From: Epichloe hybrida
Taxonomy: Eukaryota; Ascomycota; Sordariomycetes; Hypocreales; Clavicipitaceae
DNA length: 64,000 bases
Reading direction: 5' to 3'
Assembly (NCBI GenBank): GCA_019022495.1
Contig: JAFEKR010000002.1
Location: 3,224,001-3,288,000, forward strand
Below the pieces are notes generated by a model. It did no database searches and was not told where the DNA came from. It saw only the letters and a list, made by a program, of their open reading frames with translations. Made by a program: the position numbers and the translations under genes. Within the stretch, counting starts at the first letter, position 1, and each line of letters begins with the position of its first letter. Shown here in pieces: positions 47,057 through 57,264 of this stretch.

Positions 47057-48385
47057 TCAGAGCTTGGCAGCAGCCTGCCCAGGATCTGCCAACAGCAGCA
47101 GCGCCATTTCCACAACCTCATCCGCAACCCCCCAGCTAATTTCGTATCCCCGACCACCAGCACCATAAGCGTGAATCAAGACCTCGCCTCTTGTGTGCCG
47201 GGGCCCCCCAGGTTTCTCCACCTCCAGTCTCATGCCCCCTTGACGAGTCGGCCGACGTCCAACAACGTCCGATATCACTCTGATAGCCTCCAAGGTCCTA
47301 TTGGCAGCTGGAGAACTCTTCTTGTGAGCGAGTGGTTGTAGTTTCAGCCCGTTTTCCAGCAGTTGCGTCCGCGTAGACTTGCATGGCGCCGATCGCCAGT
47401 CTCCAGGTTCCTTGGTCCCGCCAACAATGGTTCCTCCGTGGAGGAATCGCGGGATGAGGAAGCCCCATGTGCCGTCTTTGTATTGCCTCGTGACTGTAGC
47501 CGGTACATCAATGTCAGTCACGACGGTTTGGCCTGCTCATGTCCCCACACGTCAGTTCTCGTCTGCATCACCTCCCCAAGGGACGATATGAAGAAGAAGA
47601 GAAAGAAGAAAAAAAAAGGGAAAGGGGGGGGTGGGTTGGACGTACCCCTTGTAGGAAAAACTTTTGGGTCGCCGAAACCAGTCCCGCTAGCATTAATGAC
47701 GAGCTTCACATTCTCTGTGATGCTGAATGCCTCCCATTCGCTCTTCAGATCCCTCCTCATCGTCTTGCCGCCCATGAGCAGGAACTTGCGCAGTAAAGCT
47801 TCGCAATATACAGGCGCGTTGATGCAGAATGTGTCGTATTCAAAGCCAAGCGCGACTCCATCTGGTAGTTCTGCCGGCTCACATCTCTTGTAACCTGACA
47901 GTCCGGTCTCTGCGGCAAAGGCACTCGCGTCTTGCTTCAGGTACCCTTCGTCCGGAGCCTCAAGATATTCCATCCCCGCGGCGCGAGTGACGCCGCAAGC
48001 CGGCTCTGCAGCTACTTGGCGATGGAATTCCGCCACCGTTGCCTTCAACCATTTTGCTTCTTGCCGCAGCTGAGGCGTCGTGGCTGGGATGGGACGCACA
48101 TGGGCACCCGCCCACATTGACGCATAGTCCGCAGAGTGTCGCAATGGCGCACCGGGGATGGCGGCGGGCCATTCCTTGGCGACGAGCAGGATCAGGGGCT
48201 GGGGTGTAGACTTGCAGTCGTCTTGAAACTTTTCTTGGAGTCTCACGGCAGTCGACAAGCCGATGACGCCGGCGCTGGGGGGTTTTACACACGTCAGTCT
48301 CCATTCCGTGGTGCGGTGCATAACGCGCGGGACTTGGCTTATCGAGGTCTTACCCTATGATAATGACGGAGGGTTCCGAGGACAT
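47057..48385 (-). CDS. D-amino-acid oxidase, peroxisomal (FAD)
   Basis: Three exons: 48385-48354, 48274-47646 and 47532-47057, phases 2 and 1, 378 aa. The first intron splits the dinucleotide motif: VIII-G|AGVIGLSTA. Further DAO features: HSADYASMWAGAHVRP in the FAD/substrate region, FCINAPVYCEALLRKF, a ring of VINASGTGFGDPKVFPTRGQ, and the C-terminal HAYGAGGRGYEISWGVADEV signature. The protein ends AAAKL, a plausible PTS1 peroxisomal signal. It would deaminate D-amino acids to keto acids with peroxide release; preference for neutral versus acidic substrates cannot be decided. The second intron contains A-rich and C-rich runs. Immediately upstream lies the permease relic. Confidence 0.86.
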
Positions 48386-48544
48386 GGTGGCTCTCATGAG
48401 TTACTTTGAATGGGGAGAAGGATAAATCATGACAGAAAGAGGCGGTTCGTATACTTTTTACGATCCCATCGTATGGTTCTCAAAGCGAAGACGAGCACGG
48501 AGTACTCCGTGCAGGATCACACAACAGGCGATATCGGACCCACT

Positions 48545-49110
48545 GCATTCAACGTTTGTCGGAAATCCGAGCTCTGATCGACGGTACTATCTGGAGAGGT
48601 AGTATGCGTCACCGGGCAGCACTCCGGCTCCAAAGATACCGAGGAGGAATCTTACGCCTAACATCTGGGCGTAATTGTTCACATAAGCCGTGGCAAGCGA
48701 GGCAACTCCGAATAAGACGGTGGCAATGGGGAGGAACCATCCGTGTTTGCAGGGAAGATTGCAGGGAATCTCGAACAGTGCATCAGAAAGGTAGAAGGAG
48801 GGAGATGATTTCGTTGTAGTTGTATCCTTTAAATTGCAAATCGCGCTCCATTCCCGCGATTCGGGCATTGCCTTGTGGGAAACGGCGGTTAGTACTCTTC
48901 GACGCTCAACGGTTCCAGTCCTACGAGAGCGTCGGGGGGTACTCTCCAGGCCGAGTCCAGGATAACTTGAGCCATCTTCGGCGCTGCCAGGAGACATGCA
49001 CCGAAATCTGTTCCATCAATGAAGTAGAAAAGGTACAATACTGCCACGGTGAGGCCAGGGTCTTCGAATTGAGTCGTTTGCAAAAAGACTTGCACTCGGC
49101 GGCGGATAGT
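48545..49110 (-). pseudogene. Relic of a Dal5-type (allantoate-family) MFS permease
   Basis: Minus-strand fragments align in order with TM1-TM4 of this family. VAVLYLFYFIDGTDFG (ending 49002) joins through an apparent intron 49001-48872 (GTGCAT, TACTAAC branch site, ACAAG) to NARIAGMERDLQFKGYNYNEI, then a frameshift near 48810, then YLSDALFEIPCNL, FGVASLATAYVNNYAQ, GVRFLLGIFGAGVLPG, and YYLSR-stop-YRRSEL, where the family has YYLSRWYRR. Homology ends at about 48545, close to the start of the D-amino-acid oxidase. One frameshift, one nonsense codon and loss of TM5-TM12 make it non-functional. The well-kept intron shows it was once a normal gene. Confidence 0.8.
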
Positions 49111-49726
49111 TGCGATGCCCACACATCAACAGTTGCAGGAGCAAACACAACGACCAATTTGTACGGCCGAGCATATAATTCCAGAGCTAATCCGTAGGAA
49201 TAGACAAGTTGGCTTGCGATGGAATTATTTTTACCAAAGACGACAGACAGTGGCTTGGGGGATGACAGCGTCGGCGAAGAGCGCCAGACCGGCAACCCTC
49301 ACAACGGACGAACAAATGAATATTACCATCGAACCTGTAACGAGACAGAGTACTCGGTGCGCGGCAGTTTCCATCATCCTCCAGTCATTTCCAGCGGACT
49401 ATTAATGGGACGACAACAGCTGCTCAACGCATGCTTGGAAATACCACACTCTTGATTGGCCAGAAGGCTAAAACTCCCTACTTCTAGCCAATCACCCCGC
49501 GTGCATTCCCTTGACAACACAAGTCAGCATTCTGGCCGCCCATCGACTTACATGACCGCTACGGTGAATCTATAAAGAAGGTCACGTCTCCAGCATGTTT
49601 GAAAAGAAACACCCCAATTCACCACTCCCATCAACAAATTCCAATTCACGATTCGCACAAAATCATACAACATCGTCTGCAATCTCGATATCCAACGCGG
49701 AAGCACAAAGCACGACCTATTCCACC
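49111..49726. other. Promoter region of the metallothionein-like gene
   Basis: Besides possible remnants of the permease 5' end, it holds an inverted CCAAT pair (GATTGGCCAGAAGGC... and TAGCCAATCA) at about 49453-49491, a TATA-like box TATAAAG at 49571-49577, and a C/A-rich leader. The TATA lies about 155 bp before the ATG, a sensible spacing for a TATA-driven, inducible gene. Confidence 0.55.
49571..49577 (+). promoter_or_regulatory. TATA-like box of the metallothionein-like gene
   Basis: TATAAAG preceded by GAATC and followed by an AC-rich leader; start expected some 30-60 nt downstream. CCAAT elements lie about 80-115 bp upstream. Confidence 0.5.
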
Positions 49727-50217
49727 ATGACTGCCACCAAGGCCTCCACCTGCTGTGCCAGGGACGGCGCCGAGTGCGCATGCGGTAAGTCACAGATGAT
49801 CACATCCAAGAAATTCATAAACAACTCGCATCAACGGAGCGACCCAACGACTAACTACAGACGAACACAGCTCAAAAGGCAACCTGCTCCTGCGGAAAGC
49901 AATCCGCCCTCCACTGCAACTGCACCAAGGCTTCTTCAGAGAACGCCGTCGCGGGACCAAGATGCTCGTGCCGGGCGAGGCCCGCCGGCGAGTGTACCTG
50001 CGACCGCGCTGCCGAAGAGAACGCCTCCATCGCCGGATCTACCTGCTCCTGCGGCGCAAGACCCGCCGGTACGTGTTCTCCCACTCCAGAAGTCGACGAG
50101 ATCCGTCGGGCTCAGAGCCTTGCTGATTTGCTTCTCACAGATGCTTGCACTTGCGAAAAGGCCAGTGATGGGGGCTTCAACCCCGCTTCAGAGATTGACT
50201 TTACCACCCGCAAGTAA
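49727..50217 (+). CDS. Small Cys-rich metallothionein-like protein (DUF7871 type)
   Basis: Three exons: 49727-49784, 49871-50068 and 50141-50217, phases 1 and 1, 110 aa. It has 16 cysteines: one CC and seven CxC pairs (CAC, CSC, CNC, CSC, CTC, CSC, CTC) spaced in three similar blocks of about 28 residues (for example CSC..RPAGECTCDRA..EN and CSC..RPADACTCEKA). It ends GGFNPASEIDFTTRK, the conserved tail of this fungal family. CxC series suggest metal-thiolate binding (copper or zinc), which is inferred, not shown. Exon borders fall within the repeated blocks, consistent with internal duplication. The TATA/CCAAT promoter suggests inducible, strong expression. Confidence 0.82.
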
Positions 50218-50883
50218 TTGTTCAAGCTTTTTTCTTTTTTTTGGCATTCTTCTCTCACAATTTTGCGCATCTGCCGAGGGAAGAACTTGGCGGTTGGGAG
50301 AACACGGCGTTTTAGGGAAAGGGGTTGGAATTGATGGGGCTGGGCTCGGGCCTGTGCCGGCTTTGGCTAGGTTTTCGTCAATGTATTCACGGAGCTGCTT
50401 TAGCTCGCTCTGGGAGAGGGCATGAATAGGGCATGAATAGCAGTCTCGGATTGTGTCAACCCGGCTTGTGTCCATCGAAATCCCGCAGTCGATGTGTCGG
50501 AGGGAGCATCTACGGAGGTCTGCATGTGCGGTTGTAGCCCGTGAAATAAATGGTGGCGATACGGACGTCCTCTTGACTGCCCATTCAATTGATATCGCTG
50601 ACGGAACTTTGCTGCGTCTTTGAAAGCAGTTTTGTCTTCATGGTCTGACGTAGAGGCAGCTGCACTGCCGTCATCATGATTAGGGCAAAGGCATCACAAG
50701 GACATCTTTATTGACGTTCAATGCTCTTCGTGACTTCAATCGTGAAACATTAAAAAAAATGAAAATGCAATGCGGCCCAGCGCCGTGTTGTCCCACCCAG
50801 CTCGATAAGTTTTTTCTTCTTCACAAGGTCCACCATGGCCATGTTCTCCCTTTATGCGAATAGGGGTATCGCGCGTTGTGGCC
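50218..50883. other. Convergent intergenic region with possible Ty3/gypsy relic
   Basis: Between the metallothionein-like gene (+) and yip1 (-). Contains the minus-strand RT-like fragment listed separately, a direct duplication GGGCATGAATA at 50417-50438, and T/A runs. No intact gene. Confidence 0.5.
50345..50475 (-). mobile_element. Possible fragment of Ty3/gypsy polyprotein (pre-RT motif)
   Basis: The minus strand encodes ALSQSELKQLREYIDENLAK, which closely matches the (L/A)LSxxELxxLRxYIDENLAKG motif just before the reverse-transcriptase palm in Ty3/gypsy elements. The expected continuation (FIRPSxSPAGAP) is not present, no LTRs or other pol motifs were found, and the match is only about 20 residues. 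Treat as a relic or a chance match. Confidence 0.45.
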
Positions 50884-51914
50884 CTACTTGTTGAGCTTGG
50901 CTGCGGCATTGGCCAGCGATCCACTGCCTCTGCTGCTGAAAATACCCATGATGCCAAAACCAACATAGAACAGGGCCAGAGGATAGGCCACAAGCCCCCG
51001 CATGCCCTTCATCCTTCCGACAGCACAGAACATGCCGCTTGCGCTGTATGTGCACCACATGATGGCGGCTGTGGTGAGAACAATGCCCGCGGGCGTATCC
51101 ATGGGCATGACAATTCCGAAGAGGCTTGTGAGCACGAGTGGGAGGAGGCAGTATCCGAGAACGGAGGCGGATCGGGGAAATGTGAGCGTTGCCGAGAAAT
51201 GACCTCCTGGCTGATTGGGAGTCTGAGCTGGAGCTTCATTATACTGAGAGTGGTAGGATTCGGAGGCGGGTTCCGTCGGCGACATGAGCGACAAGATCAT
51301 GTGCAGCGAGATGGATCCCAGCAGGGCTAGGCCGTAGATGTATCCGAAGTGCACCTTGCCCGAGAACAACAAGAAGGTTCCGAAGAGGAGGAAAAAGAGG
51401 ATCGGGCCGGCGAGATCGGAATCGTCCATTATGTGCTGGTTGATGTGCCTGAACGGGTTCAGCACCGCCAGTGTCTGCCCAAGGCTGTTAATAGGATGTT
51501 TCCCTCGAAATGCCGTACCGAGATGAATCCGGTGCATCAGCTTCAACCGCATACCTTCATCTGAATGTGTCCAAAATTCACCCCAAGCTCCTCCAGCAAG
51601 GGAGGCTCGCCATCGTAACCTTCTGTGGAGAAAGCAGCTAGCCATCCGGTCCTCAACCCTCCATGCTCGCCCATGCGTCCTGATACACCAGCACCGCCGA
51701 ACCCAGCAGAGGCGAACCCAGCTTGAGCACCGGAGCCAAAGCTCCCCGAATGTGAAGGACCACCGCCGTAGCCATAGGAAGCTTGTTGTGGAGTGGCCGC
51801 CCCTGACACCGCGGGGGAGTATGACGATGGGTAGAATTGGAGGTTTTGCGCACCCCCGGCAGCTGGCGCACCGTATGGTGGGTTGCTCGGCTGGCCACCG
51901 TAGTAGCTGGACAT
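50884..51914 (-). CDS. yip1: Yip1-family Golgi/ER membrane protein
   Basis: Two exons, 51914-51555 and 51474-50884, intron GTATGC...GGCAG at phase 0, 316 aa. The N-terminus is cytosolic and rich in Gly, Tyr, Ser and Pro. The conserved segment [25 protein letters not shown] bridges the intron and is diagnostic of Yip1. Five membrane segments follow (ILFFLLFGTFLLFSGKV, IYGLALLGSISLHMILSL, LGYCLLPLVLTSLFGIV, GIVLTTAAIMWCTYSASGM, LVAYPLALFYVGFGIMGIF). Yip1 binds Ypt1/Ypt31-type Rab GTPases with Yif1 and acts in COPII vesicle formation and fusion between ER and Golgi. Length is usual. Confidence 0.92.
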
Positions 51915-52553
51915 GGTGGACGTCGTCAGGTCGTCAGAAGGGGGAGGGATAAGGATAGGTCGGAGGCTGGGAGGAGCGTTGCGGTCAGGCCGGCGTCTGA
52001 TATTGCTTCAGTCGGACAGCAAGCTTGCCAAGAGTGGCCAGGACAGCTTGTGCCTTTGTGCCGCTAGCTGGGCTCGGGGTCGTCCTTGAGTCAGGAATTG
52101 TTACTGCCTTGGATTCAAGGCGGCCATAATAGCAGCAGGCCGCAGAGTATCAACAACACATTATGCTGACAAGCCTTCAGACTGTTTCTAATTTTGACAG
52201 GCAACGTTCTGATTATCGCCTTCGGCGAAACACAGCACCCTTGGAGTCATGAAAAATCGAATTGGTCGGATGTCACTAACTGCAGGGGCGGCTCACGGTG
52301 CAAGTCGCGCCAGGAAGAAGGCATTAGCAGCTGTGATTAATGCGATCCAATGAAGGTTAGAGACCGCAACTAATGTCTGATGTCCCATGCAAAATTTAAT
52401 TCGACGAATCCCCCCCCCGTATTCGACATCACCCGAATCATCTCTCCAAGAGTAGCAATCGTCATCAGTATCACCACCTGGCTTTTTGTCAACACCCTCA
52501 AAATTGCAGCTGTACTCAATGGGCGTCAAAGCACTTCGAGCACAGGTCGATAA
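51915..52553. other. Intergenic region yip1 / DUF6546 gene
   Basis: yip1 promoter (right of its ATG) and the 3' end of the DUF6546 gene. C-run at 52409-52417. No gene seen. Confidence 0.5.
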
Positions 52554-54285
52554 CTAGGTGAGTGAGTGCCGTTTCAGTCCATTGCCCGATGGTTTCCTGC
52601 TAAGCCAAACGCATCCTTTTTTAACCTCTGGGTTCACCACAGAATAGTACTTAAACCAGTATCGTGACGTTTCGCAGGCGATTTGCCTGAAGGACACAGG
52701 GTGCAGGACACGATCCTGTAATCCGAGAATCTCAATGGCAGTTGCATGAGATCCAATATACTTCTTTTGCACATTTCGAGGCTCCCTCACAAGTAGCCGA
52801 GCCCCCGTATGCCGCTCCGCGGCTCGTTCCCAAGCACTCACGACGTCCGTCGTCAGCAAGAGAGGCCAATTGCTATGCCACTCAATGAATGCCTGCACTC
52901 CAGCTGCCTCGTACCGAAACTCACACGCGTTACCTTTTGTGCCGTTCCAAATAGTTAGTCTCGCCAGCGCCGGCATATTCAGTGCGGCTCTGCCTGCATT
53001 TTGTAGCATTTCATTGACTATTGTAACGTCTGAGGATCTGTTCAAATACCGAGAGGTCAAAGTAAGCACGCTCAAATGGCCCCAGACATATTCTGGGTAG
53101 ACTGCTGCCCTGAAGAAGTCCCGAGCGTCAACCATATATGACGCTGAAAGCGTTTGAAGCCGTTGGCTCCTTTGCGCCAATATTGAGCCAACAAATGCAT
53201 CTGGTGTCCTAACCAACTCACGACGGCCGAACCATTTTGGAGAACGTCGATGACTGTAGACAACAGTGTTGTGATCCTCATTGAAGTCTTCAAACATGGT
53301 GAGGCTCTGGACGGTGTCTGGCAGCGAGGCAGCGATCATCATACCGAGCTCTATTTCAACGACCGGCGGTTACTGGCGACCCCCAAAAAAAGGATGACGA
53401 GGAAGTAGCAAGATGGAAAGAAGGGCTTCGGGAGCGACACCTACCAAGGTCGTCGGGATAGCCGTTTCTGAATGGACACCATTGGAAAGGTCTCCATGAC
53501 TCGATAAGAACGCGGCGCAAGCAAGGAAGCCTCTGTAAGATCCGTGCCAGCGTCGCTGGTTCGAGCTGCCAGCGGGTTTGTCTGCGGACTATAAAGCTTG
53601 TGACTGCTGGCACTGCGGGCAATCCATCTACGGTGCATGAGAGGAAACCCCCTGCTAAGTTTATTGAAGGTAGGCTCGGAGGACCCGTTCTTCGTCCTTG
53701 GAGCCACCCATGCCCTGGATGCGAGATTTCTGGACGGTTCCGTTCAAGAGGCCCGTGGACGTCAAAGGGGCTGGTATCGAAATGCAGGTCGTTGCAGAAG
53801 GCATGCTCCATGTCACTAGGTGAACACGCGCTGATCTCCAGTGAAAGTCCGGGAGCCCCGGGCCTTTGCTCCGTGTCCCATGAGCGAAGGATATGGAAGG
53901 TCCGTTTGATGGCGTCTTCGACCAGGGCTGCATTGTATTTGGGCAGTTTTTCAGAGGACTCGGAGCTGTAACCTACACAGTCAGGGCAGTCATATGTGGC
54001 CAGGTCAACCTTAACCCAGAGGTAGCGCACCAGGCTCTGTTGGCGTCGATTCAATCTTCGGATGTTTTCTAGGGAAGCCTGCGTGACGAAGATGTTGCGG
54101 TACGTCTCCCGTTCGAAAAACTCGAACCAATCTCTGCAGACTAGCGCGTGTGAGGGGATGAGGCCCGGTGTTCTTCTGAGGAGCCTCCCAGCTGGCTGAT
54201 GTTCTTCTGGCGCGCTAAGCCGAGCAAACACCATGTTGAGTATGATAAGACGCGTTTCATACGAGAGGGTTGTCCATTCAGCCAT
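52554..54285 (-). CDS. DUF6546-type F-box-like protein
   Basis: Two exons, 54285-53445 and 53350-52554, intron GTAGGT...ATAG at phase 1 (G|AG), 545 aa. The N-terminus WTTLSYETRLIILNMVFARL followed by LVCRDWFEFFERETYRNI is an F-box-like helix pair; then RRQQSLVRYLWVKVDL.TYDCPDC, and near the end LTIWNGTKGNACEFRYE, SAWERAAERHTGARLLV, ATAIEILGLQDRVLHPVSFRQIACETSRYWFKYYS. That order is the fungal DUF6546 pattern, a family much expanded in plant- and insect-associated ascomycetes. Probable ubiquitin-ligase adaptor; targets unknown. A leucine-rich middle part may form repeats. Confidence 0.8.
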
Positions 54286-54973
54286 GTTGATACTGTATTA
54301 GTGAGTGCAGGTTGATGATTTTATTTGTTAGCAGAAAGAGATTGAAGCACATGAAGAAGCAAGAACATTTCGAGTATATATGGGGGGGGGGGGTGTCACT
54401 GTGAAGTTAAGCTTTGTCAAAAAAGCAGGAAAAAAGTGTGTTCTGGACATGTGGCGTCGTCTTTAGCCTTCCTGGACTACCGAGGAGTTTTCCTCAGCCC
54501 ACCACGGGAAGGTAGCCGACATGGGTGGGATAAGAATACATCGGGATGGTAACGATAATGCGAAGGATAATCACACTTCGGGGTGACAATGATAATAAAA
54601 AATCATTTAGTTGTTAATTGTGTTGTATCATTTGGTTGTTAATTGTTGTACTAGCTAGGTATCGCTAGTAATTTTTTTGGTTCCTTATAAATTAGATGTA
54701 TTGGCCACAACTAATGACCCCAAATTTTTTTGTTAAAATCAATCATAATAAGACTAGGAGGCTGTCGCCATGAAGTAAGTTGGCGTCCTTCGGGATAAAC
54801 AAATGATTAAAACTTTCTCTCTGCGTAAGTCTACGAGACAAAGTAGTAACACGGCTTGGTTGCGTTGTCGTAGCCTACACCCTGCAAGCGAGGACAAGCA
54901 TTGCATTAGCGAACAATCGGACTTCACCACCAGGCCGACCGCTCATTAATGGGCAGAGGTATAAGGTACTAAC

Positions 54974-55258
54974 TCAAGGATATTGTGATCTGATAAGTGC
55001 CGCCAAAGCAGATACATAGGCCCGAAAGGCCGTTCTTTCAGTCACGAGGGACTAATATGCCAATCCGGACGGCCAAACAAAGGGACGGAACCCCTGCGTG
55101 CGCTCCCGGAAGGTGACCTCATTGATCATCTTCTTGTCAATGTCGATGGTGCTGTAATTTTTCGCGTTATATTGTTCTTGCAATACGTCCTATAAGTTTT
55201 ACATATTAGCCATTTACTATTTATTATAACACTTGGAAAACTTAGCTATCAACATACC
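54974..55258 (-). pseudogene. Decayed gene fragment with one intron and an in-frame stop
   Basis: On the minus strand an apparent intron (55257-55190, GTATGT...CTTATAG) joins ...SESKSVLM to DVLQEQYNAKNYSTIDIDKK, then EVTFRERTQGFRPFVWPSG, a TAG at residue 46 of this exon, and in the same frame LVTERTAFRAYVSALAALI...SQYP-stop. One nonsense codon interrupts an otherwise continuous 72-codon frame. A CAG to TAG change would fit repeat-induced point mutation. The family is not recognised. Confidence 0.4.
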
Positions 55259-55617
55259 ATCAAAACGCTCTTACTCTCTGAGAGTGTTTGGGCAATTGGC
55301 TACAATTGCTCCTGTCGTCATGTTGTACATAGGTGATGGCCGCACCTGTGGCGGAGGAGGACGACTTGCGCATATAGCGCCCTGGTGTTGGGAACGGGCG
55401 TTGGGTATAGAACCTCGCCCAGGCATCATCCCATCCTTGCCGGTTAACATCCTTAATCCGAATAAGCGCCATAATAAAATGAAAATAAAGAAACCGCGCG
55501 ACTGGACGTTTCTCGTTACGGAATGTTAATTCCTTTTCGTTAATACTTTCTGCTGTGTTTCCTGTGTAGAAATATAGGAGGTGGTGATGGCGCGGAGGCC
55601 ACAAGCAATAACATCGT

Positions 55618-55757
55618 GATGTTTGCTGCTGCTGTTATTTTTATTATTTTCGTTATTATTATTTTCATCGTTGTTATTGTTTTCATCGTTGTTGTTGTTT
55701 TTGTTATCATTATCGTTATTGTTGTCGTTATTATTCTTGTTGTAGTTGTAGTTACTA
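55618..55757. repeat. Trinucleotide-rich tract (GTT/ATT/TCG...)
   Basis: About 140 bp of imperfect GTT, ATT and CGTT units, e.g. TTATTATTATTTTCATCGTTGTTATT and GTTGTAGTTGTAGTTACTAG. It reads as a strongly hydrophobic Ile/Val open frame (55616-55873), which is a by-product of the composition. Confidence 0.8.
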
Positions 55758-56649
55758 GTCCTAGCTCTGGTGCGGTGGAACGAGATAAGAAGAGAAAAGG
55801 AATAAACTCACTCGAATCGATCGAGATATTTAGTAGAAAAAGGTCTTGCTCTTGCCAGATGAAGTCATGGTAATTACGTCCAGGGAAATAAATCTACATA
55901 CTGAGCGTGTCCAGGGCGAGAAAGCTATTTACTGAACAAAGGTCTTGCTCTTGACAAACGTGCCATCAGGAAGGTGGGTTGTCTCGTTCCTGCTATAAAT
56001 GCCGGGACACAAAACGGAGACCTCAATTCATCCATACTCTCAATGTACCAGGTAGACTAGAGTTCAATAGATACAGACCAAGTAATTTTTAATACTTCAA
56101 CGAGCACTTGGATAAGGAGACGTTCGAGAAACGATAAGCATCCTTGTCCCTCGTGCACAACAGAACTGGCGCCATCGGTGAGATATCCCAGAAGTACAGA
56201 GGAACTGGCATCTCCGGATCGCCAAGGGATGCAGTTCTTCCATCTATCATGATTTAGTAGCAGCGGGATAATTTCTTGTTCCTGCTAGCGTCGCTTCAAA
56301 CCGGCCACGAAGAAGTCACCATCTAGGCTAGCCTCAGCCTCCATGATGACATCGGCATCTACTGCAGGCAAGACTTTTTCGCCACTCTTAATATGCCATA
56401 CAATAGCCGCCGGCGATGCAGGCACGAATGCACTGAGGTCGCATGGCTTCTCGCGTCTCGGCAAGCTACACAGCGTCGAAGATGATGGCAACGGCTAACA
56501 TCATTATTCATGACATGCGTGGCATGAATAGCCCTACGTAAAACTGAGCTGTCGTCTTCATCCCAACCAGCGGCAACAACTTGCATGATATCCGAATTGC
56601 GAGCCAGCAATAACGCCAAAAAAGTGCTCCGATAGACACCTGACATCAT

Positions 56650-57120
56650 ACAATGCAGCTCGTGCTCAAGAGCACGACTAAGGCGGCACCGGCACCAAGA
56701 ACAAGCGTCGTTTTGCCATCCGTCCGCCACAACTGCCTGCCGTCTGACATTCAACGACCTCGTTCACCTCTCTCAGTATGCTGTCAGCCACCTGATCCCT
56801 TCGTTTTGTCGATGGACCAGCCTTTCAAGTGGCATGGCCAAAGAAAGCTAGACGGAGGACTCTGTCATCAATGAATACGAGGACACGAAGAACAAATATG
56901 ATGAGTATGTCAACGACTTCGCCAATCCGCAGCCATTCAATTGGATGAACAATTGGTGCAAGCGCAACGACAGAGACAAATACCGCTATCAAGGGCCATG
57001 CCCGGTTCCAAGGGCACCACTAGGACAGATGCTCGCGCAGACGGCCTCTCGCATGGCGCGCTTTGCATTTGTTGCTGGCGAGATTGCCGACGGTGATTAT
57101 TGCCGTTGCGGAAATCATTG
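56650..57120 (+). pseudogene. Frameshifted remnant of an unidentified protein-coding gene
   Basis: Plus-strand reading frames change along this stretch but each looks protein-like: GTGTKNKRRFAIRPPQLPAV, then in another frame LTFNDLVHLSQYAVSHLIP, a TAG at 56850, and then a 90-codon run with SVINEYEDTKNKYDEYVNDF, QPFNWMNNWC, QMLAQTASRMARFAFVAGEI ending CRCGNH-stop. At least one frameshift and one nonsense codon are needed to join them. I cannot name the family. It could be a coincidence of composition, but the last run has normal fungal amino-acid use. Confidence 0.38.
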
Positions 57121-57264
57121 ACGATCCCAACTCAACTGGTGGTTGCGGTGTGGTGTGGGTGTGATTACGCAATGCCAATCAGCAAGCGAGAGAAGAAGAA
57201 GAGAGAGAGCCAGCCAGCCAGCCAGCCCTCACTCAGCCCCCACCGATGACTGCTCAGCCACGAG

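Noticed and set aside
48587..48997. Simple 136-codon gene model for a short membrane protein
   Set aside because: Its N-terminal half is in the wrong frame relative to the conserved permease residues; the stretch is better explained as a frameshifted pseudogene.
55616..55873. Hydrophobic Ile/Val open frame that could be read as a membrane peptide
   Set aside because: Entirely explained by the GTT/ATT trinucleotide tract.
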